Source of the DNA: Raoultibacter phocaeensis
GTDB taxonomy: Bacteria; Actinomycetota; Coriobacteriia; Coriobacteriales; Eggerthellaceae
NCBI RefSeq assembly: GCF_901411515.1
Contig: NZ_CABDUX010000002.1
Span: 1,798,001 to 1,862,000 of the forward strand
Direction of reading: 5' to 3'
Length of the DNA: 64,000 nt
Shown: one piece after another, positions 45,526 through 54,485 of the stretch
How positions within the stretch are numbered: position 1 is the stretch's first letter
Layout: each line of letters starts with the position of its first letter
The notes under the pieces: generated by a model
The model's database searches: none
What the model saw: only the letters and a program-made list of their open reading frames with translations
What the model was told of the DNA's origin: nothing
Translations under genes and position numbers: made by a program

Positions 45526-48500
45526 TCACAACCCGCTCATGCGTCTGATGGTTTCGCGCAGGGCCTCATCCCCGCCTCCGGGATACGGCGCGGGCTTTCC
45601 GACCAGGTAGCCTTGGATGTAGTCGACACCGAACCCGATAACCGTTGCGAGCTCGGCCTCGGTTTCTACACCTTCAGCGATCACCTGCACGCCGCGGTCG
45701 TGGGCGTAGGACAAAAGCGATTTGAGGATATCCTGCCGATCGACGTCGGTGTCGATGCCGCGGACGATCGCCATATCGATCTTCACGTACGCTGCCTCGA
45801 GCTCGAGAAGCGTCGTATCGCCGTTGTAGCCCGACCCGAAATCGTCGATCGCCAAACACGCGTTCCAGCGCCGCGCAAGCGACTCTTTGTACCCGAATAG
45901 CTCGCGCCCGAAATCGCTCTCGGTTATCTCGATGACGAGCCGGTCGAGCAGTGCGCCGAACCGGCGCTCGAGATCGCGCTCGTCCTCGGTGGAAAGGCTT
46001 TGCGTACCGATGCTGTTCACAAAGAGCTTCGCCCCGCTGCCCGGGTCGCGCTCTTCGAACAGCGCGAGCGAGCGGGAGAACGTGATCTGCTCTATGCGGT
46101 ACAGCTTCGATTGCATGCGCGCGAGATCGATCACCATCGAAGGAGATTCCAGCGAATGCATCTGCGGGCGCATGAGCGCCTCGTAGGCGAATACCTCACC
46201 GGTACGGGCATCTACGATCGGCTGGAAGTGATAGTCCACGAGCATTTCGTCGAGGAGCTTATTCAGGTCTTCGCGTTTTTCGAGCATCGAGGACTGGACG
46301 TCGTAGCGGTTCTTATCGAAAAAGCACAGTTCGCCTTTGCGGTAGTGTTTCGCCGTGTACATGGCGAAGTCGGCGTAATCGCGCAGCTCGTCGTACTCCA
46401 GAGCATCACGCGGATAGAGCGCGACGCCGATGGAGCCGCGCACCTTGAGCATACGCCCGTCAGGGGCCTCGATCATCGTTTGCCCGAGGCGGTTCTTCAG
46501 TTCGTCGAAGCGCTCAGCAGCCTCCTGCTCGTCGGCACAGCTGCGGATGAATACGAGGAATTCGTCGCCCGATACGCGCGAGCAGAGATCGTCTTCGCGC
46601 ATGACCGAAAGCAGCGCGGCGCCGGCTGCTTGAATGTACTGATCGCCCCAATCGTGGCCGAAGGAATCGTTCATGAACTTCAAGTTGTCGAGATCGAGCA
46701 TGCCCATCGCGGCGAAGCGCAGCTCGCCCGTCGCGAAGATGCGCATCATCTCCTGCTCGAACGCACGCCGATTCAAAAGGCCGGTGAGGATATCGTGATC
46801 GCGTTCGTGTTCGATCCGTCGCCTGGTGCGGATTTCGTACGTGACGTCTTCGACGATGCCGACGGAGCTTCCCTCGTCGGCGTCCTCGGTCACATCGAAC
46901 CGAAGATAGCGGTCGCGATGGGGCAACGCTATGATGTGCGCTGCTCCCGAATCGGGCTCGGAGAAAGGCAGATACGCTTTCATGAGCTTGTCGAACCCTT
47001 GCGCGCCGAGCGTCCCGTCGCGCATCTGCTGCCGATCGACGCCGTCGGGCACGTACGGGAAATCGAGCGCGCCGAGTGTTTCGAAGAACCGGTCGGTGTA
47101 GGTGATCGCTCCCGTTTTCCAGCTGTATTCGAATGCGCCGACCGCATGGTCCGAAAGCGCCATGATGCGCGAAAGGCGCTGCCCCGCGGCAGCTAAGCCC
47201 GTTGCAAGAGTTCCGATCGAATCGGCCAGCTCATCGATTTCGTGCACGCCAGTCTTCTGGAAGTCGAACGAGGCTTCGGACTTCGCACCCGGTCGTTCGC
47301 CGACGCCGCGCACTTCGTTCATCAGGCGGCGCAGGCGCGAGGATGAGAACCACGCCGTGGCAACGGCGAGCAAGATGCCCGCCCCGAACGACGTCCCCAA
47401 AATCGCAAAGAGGTTCGATTCGAGCACCTCCGAAGCGCGGAACAAGGTGTTCTCGGGCACGAGCCCAAGCAGGTACCATTGCTGCGAGGCGAACGGCGAC
47501 GTCGAATCGTAGAGCTTGAGGGCGCTTGCATCCGCTATACCTTCGACCTGCCCAATCGATTCGTCGCTTTCGACCACGAGATAGCCGCGTCCGTCGAGCG
47601 AAACCGACAGCCTATCGCCTTCGACGTAAAGGTTCTGGGTCGCACCGGTTGAAGCGACAACGTCGAGCGCCGCGCTCGTTTCAACCGCGTCCGAAGATCC
47701 GGAAAGCACGCCCTCTTCGCCGCTATCGGCAACAGCGAGCAGATATGATCCTTGCCCAGACGCATCGAGGTCGCGATACGGGAAATACGAGGCGACCCTG
47801 TTGACGTTGATCTCGATGCCGAAAACGCCGTACACGTTGCCCTCGTCATCCTTGACAGGAATGCTGTACGTGATCGATCGGTTGCCGGTATCGCCGATAT
47901 CGTCAGGAAGCCCCCAGTACCCCAGATCTTCGGCTGCCGCATCGGGATAGTCGAGCGCCGCTTCGAAGGGCTTGCGGTAAAACGCATTCGCAGACTCGTC
48001 GCCCGAAAGCGTGAACGCCGCTTCCCACGAACTCGCCAATGCGATGTCCGTTCGCTTCGCTAGGCCGATGGGGCACGCAGCCAGCAACAGGTCCGAGCCG
48101 TTGTCTAGACTGACATCGGGGTTGGAATCGAGCAGGTACAGCGCGCTATGAGGGGCTTGCCCGCCCCGGGTGCCATCCTCACCCGACCCATCGGTCAAAA
48201 CGAAGTAGACGCCGTCCGCTTCAGAGCGCTGCACGAAGGCGATCATATCGTCGAATGCACGGTCTATGATCTCGAGCGCCAAAGGCGAAGCCGTTTGGAT
48301 GTCGGCGGCCGTCGCACCATATTCGTCGAGCACCGCCTTGGTGGTATCGGCGAGTTTCTGCACCGTCTCGCCGGTTTCCGACCACCGGAGCACCATGTCG
48401 TTTTCCAAATACCCCGCGCGGCTATTCACGCGTTCCGAGAACAGGCTGTACGTATCCTCTTCGAGTATGGTCAAGCTGTCGCTGCGGATGATGACGAAAT

Positions 48501-48633
48501 AACAGACGAGTGCCTGAACGGCTAGGGCGATGACAATCGGGGCGACGATGATCGCCCGAAACGAGAGGCCTCGCCCCGATCGCATCCGGGGCGCCTCGTT
48601 TCGTTCACGCGTCTGTTTGCCCTTGCTTCCCAT
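45526..48633 (-). CDS. Membrane GGDEF-EAL bifunctional cyclic di-GMP protein
   Basis: The 1035-aa protein has an N-terminal helix (about 25-48), a large extracytoplasmic Cache-like sensor, a second helix at about 405-430, a PAS-like region, GGDEF and EAL. The GGDEF site reads RVSGDEF (about 687) with the inhibitory RxxD motif just before it (REDD). The EAL site is YEALMRP (about 818) with EITES, IDDFGSGY, VKIDM and AEGVE all present, so both activities look possible. It is preceded 33 bases upstream by an orphan solute-binding lipoprotein gene, suggesting that the binding protein reports ligand to the sensor domain. Confidence 0.94.
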   Translation of the reverse strand: MGSKGKQTRERNEAPRMRSGRGLSFRAIIVAPIVIALAVQALVCYFVIIRSDSLTILEEDTYSLFSERVNSRAGYLENDMVLRWSETGETVQKLADTTKAVLDEYGATAADIQTASPLALEIIDRAFDDMIAFVQRSEADGVYFVLTDGSGEDGTRGGQAPHSALYLLDSNPDVSLDNGSDLLLAACPIGLAKRTDIALASSWEAAFTLSGDESANAFYRKPFEAALDYPDAAAEDLGYWGLPDDIGDTGNRSITYSIPVKDDEGNVYGVFGIEINVNRVASYFPYRDLDASGQGSYLLAVADSGEEGVLSGSSDAVETSAALDVVASTGATQNLYVEGDRLSVSLDGRGYLVVESDESIGQVEGIADASALKLYDSTSPFASQQWYLLGLVPENTLFRASEVLESNLFAILGTSFGAGILLAVATAWFSSSRLRRLMNEVRGVGERPGAKSEASFDFQKTGVHEIDELADSIGTLATGLAAAGQRLSRIMALSDHAVGAFEYSWKTGAITYTDRFFETLGALDFPYVPDGVDRQQMRDGTLGAQGFDKLMKAYLPFSEPDSGAAHIIALPHRDRYLRFDVTEDADEGSSVGIVEDVTYEIRTRRRIEHERDHDILTGLLNRRAFEQEMMRIFATGELRFAAMGMLDLDNLKFMNDSFGHDWGDQYIQAAGAALLSVMREDDLCSRVSGDEFLVFIRSCADEQEAAERFDELKNRLGQTMIEAPDGRMLKVRGSIGVALYPRDALEYDELRDYADFAMYTAKHYRKGELCFFDKNRYDVQSSMLEKREDLNKLLDEMLVDYHFQPIVDARTGEVFAYEALMRPQMHSLESPSMVIDLARMQSKLYRIEQITFSRSLALFEERDPGSGAKLFVNSIGTQSLSTEDERDLERRFGALLDRLVIEITESDFGRELFGYKESLARRWNACLAIDDFGSGYNGDTTLLELEAAYVKIDMAIVRGIDTDVDRQDILKSLLSYAHDRGVQVIAEGVETEAELATVIGFGVDYIQGYLVGKPAPYPGGGDEALRETIRRMSGL

Positions 48634-48666
48634 GCGCTTTCACTCAGCCGGCACCGAGGGCGCCTA

Positions 48667-50142
48667 TCAGCCCAGCGTCGCGGTAAGCTCGCGGGTAAAC
48701 GATTCAAGCCACGCTTCGAACCGCTCATCGGTGTTGAGACTCGCTACAGCCTCTTCACGGCTCTCGCCTGAGGCAATGGCCGCGAGTACCTGCTCGCGAT
48801 CGGCGATGGCCGCATCCGACATCGACGTTTCGAGCACCGCGCGTGCATCGACGCCACCTGCAAACGGCGCGTTGGCGTAAACGCCGTCCGACACGGTCTC
48901 GAGCGTTGCCTCGAGGTTGATCAGATAGTTTTCATGCGTATCTTCCATGCCTTCTGCAACGGCGGCGATGTTTTCGTACGTGCATGCCTCCTGGGTTACC
49001 GGGATGTAGCCCGCTTCGATGGAGAAACTCGTGTTCTGCTCCTTTTCAGTGAGCCACTTGAGGAATTCCACGCAGGCGAGCTCGGTGCGCTCGTCGCTCT
49101 TGGCGACCGCAAACCCCGCACCCTGCTGCGGGGCGCACGCCACACCCTCGGAAAAGCGCGGTGCCGCAAGGGCTCCGAATTCGATGGGATAGCTCGTCTG
49201 ATCGTCGACCGTCACTTCGGCTGGAAAGTACACAACCGAAGAAGACGAACCGAGATAGCAGATCAGATCGCCCGTTTTAATGGCATCCGAGCGATAGCGC
49301 CCTTCCGCCGAAAAGTACCCGTTGATAAGCGGCACGTAGTAGTTGTCCCACAGCGCCCGCATCGCATCTGTGTCGATGTCGGGCGTGCATACGCCGTCTT
49401 TGACGGCGAACAGCTCGTGCCCGAGCTGTTTTGAGCCGGTAATGAGGTAGTTCGCCATCGAGTCGCGTCCGAAAAACGGCTTGCCGTCATCGGCAACATC
49501 GGGCGTCTGCGCATCGGTCCACTCGTAATAGCGCTGCGATAGCGCCGTGATACCCTCGATCGTTTCGAACTCATCGAGCGTGGAGCCGGTTTGCTCGGCG
49601 AAGGGCGCCCAGTCGGTCATGTTGATCTGGACGGTCTCGGTCGCCTTGCTGATGGGCAGAAGTTTCAAGCCCCCGTCGCCCGCGAAATCCCCTTCGGCAA
49701 GGAAGCTATCGATGAACGCACCCTTCTCTTCGGCCGTGAAGTACGGATCGAGATCGGCGACCTTGCCCATCCGATCGATCACGTACGCCGTATCGGCGTA
49801 CGTGAGGAATATCGAGGGCATCGAGCCGGCGCCGACGAGTTCTTCTGCAGAAGCGGTCACCGCGGCTGCAAGGTCGTTCACGCCGCCCTGGCTCGCATGG
49901 GTAACCGAAACGCCGACCTCCTTGCCTTTCGTGGCGTTGAAATCGGCGACGAGACTCTCGAACGCCTGCTGCTGATGTCCGTTGTAATACGTCCACACTT
50001 CCACCTGGACGGGATTGGACGGATCGAGCGCTTGCTCCTCAGGCGTTTCCTGGGGAGAAGCGCATCCCGAAACGAACAGCGTCGCGGCCAGAATCACCGC
50101 GACGACCGACTGCTTACCGATACGCTTGCCCGCACCCCTCAT
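48667..50142 (-). CDS. Family 1 extracellular solute-binding lipoprotein
   Basis: The 491-aa protein has a lipoprotein signal (LFVSGC), then a type 1 sugar/glycerol-phosphate-like binding fold: VEVWTYYNGHQQQAFESLVADFN, MPSIFLTYADTAYV, YLGSSSSVVYFPAEV and QQGAGFAVAKSDE. AAGGGGG precedes ATG 50142; a TTG eight codons upstream is less likely. No permease or ATPase gene adjoins it; the only partner is the GGDEF-EAL gene. Its ligand is probably a sugar or related solute, and its role may be sensing rather than transport. Confidence 0.92.
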   Translation of the reverse strand: MRGAGKRIGKQSVVAVILAATLFVSGCASPQETPEEQALDPSNPVQVEVWTYYNGHQQQAFESLVADFNATKGKEVGVSVTHASQGGVNDLAAAVTASAEELVGAGSMPSIFLTYADTAYVIDRMGKVADLDPYFTAEEKGAFIDSFLAEGDFAGDGGLKLLPISKATETVQINMTDWAPFAEQTGSTLDEFETIEGITALSQRYYEWTDAQTPDVADDGKPFFGRDSMANYLITGSKQLGHELFAVKDGVCTPDIDTDAMRALWDNYYVPLINGYFSAEGRYRSDAIKTGDLICYLGSSSSVVYFPAEVTVDDQTSYPIEFGALAAPRFSEGVACAPQQGAGFAVAKSDERTELACVEFLKWLTEKEQNTSFSIEAGYIPVTQEACTYENIAAVAEGMEDTHENYLINLEATLETVSDGVYANAPFAGGVDARAVLETSMSDAAIADREQVLAAIASGESREEAVASLNTDERFEAWLESFTRELTATLG

Positions 50143-50308
50143 GTAAGAACCCCCTTGTATGAACAAAAGCAGCTGCCGTCAACGAAGAATCGATACCGTT
50201 GAGATACTATATAACCTCCATTGTAAACTATTTGCAGGCCATAAGGCGCTACAACGGCGAAACCGTCGGTTGAGGCCATGAGCACCGCGCGGTGCGGCAA
50301 GCGGAGCG

Positions 50309-51460
50309 CTATTCTCTGATGAATTCCCGCAAGTCAGAATTCATGAGAAACACGCGTTCGGTATCGTCGTCCTCGTCGGTCTCGAGGAACAAGAAGCCGA
50401 AGTTGCCGAATGCATGGTAGTCGAACTGTCGCAGGCAGAGCACATGGGAGAAGCGCGCACGAAACGCCTCGTAGTCGAACCGCTCGTCACCTTCCATGCC
50501 CGACGGCGCGCCCAGCACCGACATCGTGTAGAGCTTGCCTTCCCTTCCAACACCGATGCGCTCCCAATCGGGCAACTCATCCTGAAGGAAGCACTCGTAG
50601 GTTCGAAACCCGTAGGCGAACCAGCTCACATCGGTGCCGCCGAGCCCCGCAAAGCGCAGGGGGTTGAACTCGATCGGGCGGATGACGTCGCCCGAAACGC
50701 GCACTTCGACGTGCACGGGAAAATTCTTCGCGCCCACAAGTTCGTTCACGAGGTCGAGCCATGCGGCGAAACGCGGTGCGGTTTCGGAAACGATCGATAC
50801 GCCCGTACAGTACATGCGATCGCTCGTATCCGACGGCGAAGCGAAGTCGTGGCGCAGCACGTCGAGCACGTGCGCCTTGCCTTCGGCATCCCAGTAAGCG
50901 TCGATGGCGTACTCGGTTCCCTCGATGTAGCCCTCCAGCACGAACTCGCTCGCCCCGATGACGCTTTCGGGGTACATGTCCCGCCAGCTTGCGGCATTGC
51001 GCTCGATATCGGCGAGTGCCGCCTTCCAATCGGCTTCATCGGCAATTGCATACACCCCGACGCTGCAAAACCCGACCGAAGGCTTGAGCACGAAAGGCGG
51101 TTTAAGTTCGGAGAAGTCGAGTGCAGGAAGTTCGTCAGCAGCGCACGTCATAAAGAAGAAATCGGGGTCAAGCGGTGCGAGCACGCGCCTCATGAGCGCT
51201 TTGTCCTTGAACATCTCGAGGGGACGGGTGATCGATTCGCATTTCACGTGCTGCGCGAGCCACGCAAGCGCGTTTTCCGAACTGGTATAGAGCCGCTCGC
51301 CCGCCTCGATGCGGCTGACGGCCTCGTCTTCGGGGCAAAGCGCGATCGCGTGGTCGGCAGCGACGCGGCGGGCCATGGCGTTGTCGAGAACCGGATGCTG
51401 CGAATCCTCGAGCCATGCGATCAGCGTCTCGGATACGAACGGTTCTTCAAGCATTATCAT
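50309..51460 (-). CDS. ATP-grasp domain-containing ligase
   Basis: The 383-aa protein has an N-terminal pre-ATP-grasp region and an ATP-grasp core: PPFVLKPSVGFCSVGV (ATP-contacting Lys and loop), EFVLEGYIEGTEYAIDAYW, and the metal-binding HVEVRVSGDVIRPIEFNPLRFAGLG. Such enzymes join a carboxylate to an amine or thiol. AAGGAGG lies 7 bases before the ATG, which overlaps the stop of the membrane-protein gene in ATGA. Its substrate is unknown. The coupling suggests that the ligase and the lipid-flippase-like protein act together. Confidence 0.88.
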   Translation of the reverse strand: MIMLEEPFVSETLIAWLEDSQHPVLDNAMARRVAADHAIALCPEDEAVSRIEAGERLYTSSENALAWLAQHVKCESITRPLEMFKDKALMRRVLAPLDPDFFFMTCAADELPALDFSELKPPFVLKPSVGFCSVGVYAIADEADWKAALADIERNAASWRDMYPESVIGASEFVLEGYIEGTEYAIDAYWDAEGKAHVLDVLRHDFASPSDTSDRMYCTGVSIVSETAPRFAAWLDLVNELVGAKNFPVHVEVRVSGDVIRPIEFNPLRFAGLGGTDVSWFAYGFRTYECFLQDELPDWERIGVGREGKLYTMSVLGAPSGMEGDERFDYEAFRARFSHVLCLRQFDYHAFGNFGFLFLETDEDDDTERVFLMNSDLREFIRE

Positions 51461-53283
51461 CGGAAATCCTCCTTATCGTCGCCCTCGCCTTGATGCGGGC
51501 GTTTCATTTTGTTTATCGATCTGCGCCTCAAGCGCTCGGTGCGCGCGTCACGTTCAGCCTGGCCGCGAACCGGCTCGCGCTGCTTCGCCATCCTATCACG
51601 AGGCAAGGCGTCGATCCCGTCTGCGGAGCCCTTGTTCTTGTTTTGTTGCACACGCTCCCGCTCGATACGCTTTGCCGCACGTCGGCGGGATACCGCCCCT
51701 TGGGGAAACAGCGAATCGAATCCGCCGGATGAAGCCGTCGCCAAGCTTCCCTCGTCGTGGGCCTGCTGTATGATGCGCGCGCCCGATTCCGCCTTCTCCT
51801 GCCACGACGGCTCACCCGCACCGTTCTCGGCCCCGCTGCGACCCTGATCAACCTGCGCGCCGTCGGAGCCGGTGCGCACCGGCGTGATTTTCGCTCGGCC
51901 CGCGCGCCGGGGCAGCGCAAGGGGTTTGTCGAACGCCGCCCGCTTCCAGAACAGCCACACGACGAGCACGACAACGGCAAGCGCCACCTTAGCGGTGTCG
52001 ACGAACAAAAACTCTCCACCCGCTATGAGGATGAGCACGGTGACGGCGAGTGCCCACGCCGTACGAAACCGCATGACAAGGCCCACCGCAAGCACCAAGA
52101 GCACGATGCCGCACGCGATGAGCCACGGACCTTTGAGAAACGCGCCCATATCGATCCACGAGGTGAGCGCGCTGTACGGCTCGAACGTCGTCGGAATAAG
52201 CGAGAGGCCGATATTCACCAATCCCACGAGCCCGACAAGGGTGCCCGAAATCCACCCGATATCCTTCGCGCGCTGCTGCTCGGTCGCGTTCTTCTTATCG
52301 GCGAAGAAGCCCGATTGGGAAAGCAGCAGGGCCCCGATGCAGAACGGGATCCAAAACATGATGCCGCGGTACACGAGCGCAATCGCCGTCGCGGTTGCAA
52401 GCGAGCAGCCGTGCGCGGTGAGAATCGCCGCGATGGCAGCCTCCACCACGCCCACCCCTTGAGGCGTCGGGCTCAAGATTACCGAGATGGCAGCTACCGC
52501 GAACGCGGCAACGAGCGCCGATACGTGTTCGAAGCCGAACGCGTATCCGATGGCGACCAAACACGCCATGTTGAGCACCGCCGAAAACGATGCGTAGCCC
52601 ACCGTAACGAGCGTACCCACGGGGTTGTGCGCGAGGATGCCCGCCGAATCGATGAACGAGCTTGCCGTGCGCCTGCCCCACCCCGGCTTCATGCGCTTCT
52701 TGACGAGGCCGAGGACGCGGTTTATAAGCTTTTCCACGATGAGGAACACTCTGAACAGCACGCGCGGCTTGCGGTAGCCCACGACAAACATGCTCGACAG
52801 GATGAGAAGCACGCCTGCGAGCAAGAGGCCGCCGACGAGGAACAGCGTATTCATCGTACCCGAGACGAGCATGGTGATGAACCCGATCACCGAGATGACG
52901 AGGACGGCAGCGAAGTAGCCGATCTGCGAAAGGATCGCCCCGCTTGTGGCGGTGCCCGCATCGGCCCCTTTGCGGTGCGCGTCGTCGATGATGAACGCCA
53001 CGCCCGTCGCGCCCGAGAACAAGCAGAACGTATTGATGAACACGAGCGAGAAGATGAGCACGATGTTGTGCCAAAGCCCCGTCTTGAAGCCGACGGCGGC
53101 GAACGCGGCATCGTAGGAGAGCGCCTGTACGATGTGGCGCCCGAGCATAAGGACGATGGAAACGGCGATGGGAACGAGTGCGCCGGTTTGGAGCGTCTTG
53201 AGGAATTCGGCGAGGTAGTCGGCGTTCGCTATGAGCACGCAACAGGTCACGATGCCCAGCACGAGCAGTAACGCCTTCTTCAC
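51457..53283 (-). CDS. Lysylphosphatidylglycerol-synthase-type transmembrane protein with charged tail
   Basis: The 608-aa protein has about twelve to fourteen hydrophobic helices in residues 1-450 with features of the LPG synthase membrane (MprF flippase/YbhN) family: GRHIVQALSYDAAF, FINTFCLFSGATGVAFI and the SPTPQGVGVVEAAI motif. A hydrophilic, strongly basic and acidic tail of about 150 residues follows; no aminoacyl-transferase domain is present. The start is GTG at 53283, with AGGAAG upstream and a TATACT promoter before that; ATG codons further upstream precede the promoter. It is coupled to the ATP-grasp gene. Confidence 0.88.
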   Translation of the reverse strand: MKKALLLVLGIVTCCVLIANADYLAEFLKTLQTGALVPIAVSIVLMLGRHIVQALSYDAAFAAVGFKTGLWHNIVLIFSLVFINTFCLFSGATGVAFIIDDAHRKGADAGTATSGAILSQIGYFAAVLVISVIGFITMLVSGTMNTLFLVGGLLLAGVLLILSSMFVVGYRKPRVLFRVFLIVEKLINRVLGLVKKRMKPGWGRRTASSFIDSAGILAHNPVGTLVTVGYASFSAVLNMACLVAIGYAFGFEHVSALVAAFAVAAISVILSPTPQGVGVVEAAIAAILTAHGCSLATATAIALVYRGIMFWIPFCIGALLLSQSGFFADKKNATEQQRAKDIGWISGTLVGLVGLVNIGLSLIPTTFEPYSALTSWIDMGAFLKGPWLIACGIVLLVLAVGLVMRFRTAWALAVTVLILIAGGEFLFVDTAKVALAVVVLVVWLFWKRAAFDKPLALPRRAGRAKITPVRTGSDGAQVDQGRSGAENGAGEPSWQEKAESGARIIQQAHDEGSLATASSGGFDSLFPQGAVSRRRAAKRIERERVQQNKNKGSADGIDALPRDRMAKQREPVRGQAERDARTERLRRRSINKMKRPHQGEGDDKEDFR

Positions 53284-53479
53284 GCGACTTCCTTCCTGTT
53301 TCTGCGAAAGCCCTAGTATAGCAAGCATCGGGTCGGCTGCGACCGACAACGGCGCAACGAACAGAAAGGACGCTCGAGCGAGAGCCGACGCGAAGGCGGG
53401 CTGGAAGCGGCGACATCACTGCGCGCGCGGCTCGCAAACGCCGGTTTTTGCCTCGCGCGCAACCCGTCTGCCAAGGCGC

Positions 53480-54295
53480 TTACCTTCTCGGACCAGCCGC
53501 TTTCCGCGTTTGCCGGTACAGGGTAACGGCGTTGCGCACGTTCACGATGTCGAACAGCACCGCGAGGGCGAAAAAGATCGCGAGTCCGAAGGTGACGGCG
53601 CCCGCACGCGGAGCGATGAGCATAAGAAACGGAGCGCCTATAAGCGCGATCGGGAAGAAGAACGCGATGAGGCAGCTGCCGAGGCGCTTCCACAACCCGT
53701 AGATGACCGACGCCGCCACGTAGAGGAACAAACCCGAAGCAGGCGATGCGAGCACGCTTAAGACTGCAAGGCACACGAGCTTGACGCCGATGACGCCCAG
53801 TTCGGTCCGTAGATCCTTCTTCGCATCCTCGTATCGCTCGGCGGGCGTTTTCTGCGGCTGCGCCGTCCCGAACGGATCGAAGGGGTTCCCTGCCTGCGAC
53901 GCGCCGTCCCATGAGGTCCACACCCAGGTGGTTTGGCCCTGACCGCCGCCGAACGGCCAATCCCCGAACGGATCGCCGTAAGGGTTGTTCGACGAACCGG
54001 GCGTTCCGCCGCCCTGCCCGCGCGCAGGCGAGCCGCCATAAGGATTCGCGTAGGGGTTGTAAGGGTTCGCATAGGGGCCGCGTCCGTATTCAGGCTCCCA
54101 TTTTCTCGATATGAGCACGTCGCGAGCCTCGTTGATGCGCTTGGTCTGCTCTTCGGCCCACGCATGCTTTTCGGGATCTTGAGCGTACTTGTCCGGGTGA
54201 TGCTCGATCACCTTGACGCGGTGGGCCTTCTTGATCTCATCGTCGGTGGCCCCATCGTGGAGTCCGAGGATTGAAAGCGCTTCAGATTTCTTCAT
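53480..54295 (-). CDS. Membrane-anchored DnaJ-domain protein
   Basis: The 271-aa protein starts with a J domain (LSILGLHDGATDDEIKKAHR, HHPDKYAQ with the HPD motif). A Gly/Pro/Asn/Tyr-rich linker follows with repeats NPYNPYANPYGG and NNPYGDPFGDWPFG, then a C-terminal part with three to four membrane helices. It probably recruits DnaK to the membrane. A TATAGT box lies 6 bases before ATG 54295, suggesting a leaderless transcript. Confidence 0.88.
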   Translation of the reverse strand: MKKSEALSILGLHDGATDDEIKKAHRVKVIEHHPDKYAQDPEKHAWAEEQTKRINEARDVLISRKWEPEYGRGPYANPYNPYANPYGGSPARGQGGGTPGSSNNPYGDPFGDWPFGGGQGQTTWVWTSWDGASQAGNPFDPFGTAQPQKTPAERYEDAKKDLRTELGVIGVKLVCLAVLSVLASPASGLFLYVAASVIYGLWKRLGSCLIAFFFPIALIGAPFLMLIAPRAGAVTFGLAIFFALAVLFDIVNVRNAVTLYRQTRKAAGPRR

Positions 54296-54485
54296 ACCCT
54301 CACTATACGCAACCGCATCATACAAGCGACTTGCGAACGGCTTTCCCGTTGCCGTTACGTAAGAAATCTACACGTGCCCGCCATAGGTTATGCGCCAGAT
54401 GGGGTATCTGCCGCCGAACGGGCGGCCCGGGCGTTCGGCCTGATTCACGGCTCATCGGGCGTGGAAGCGGACGCTTCGTCAAAGC

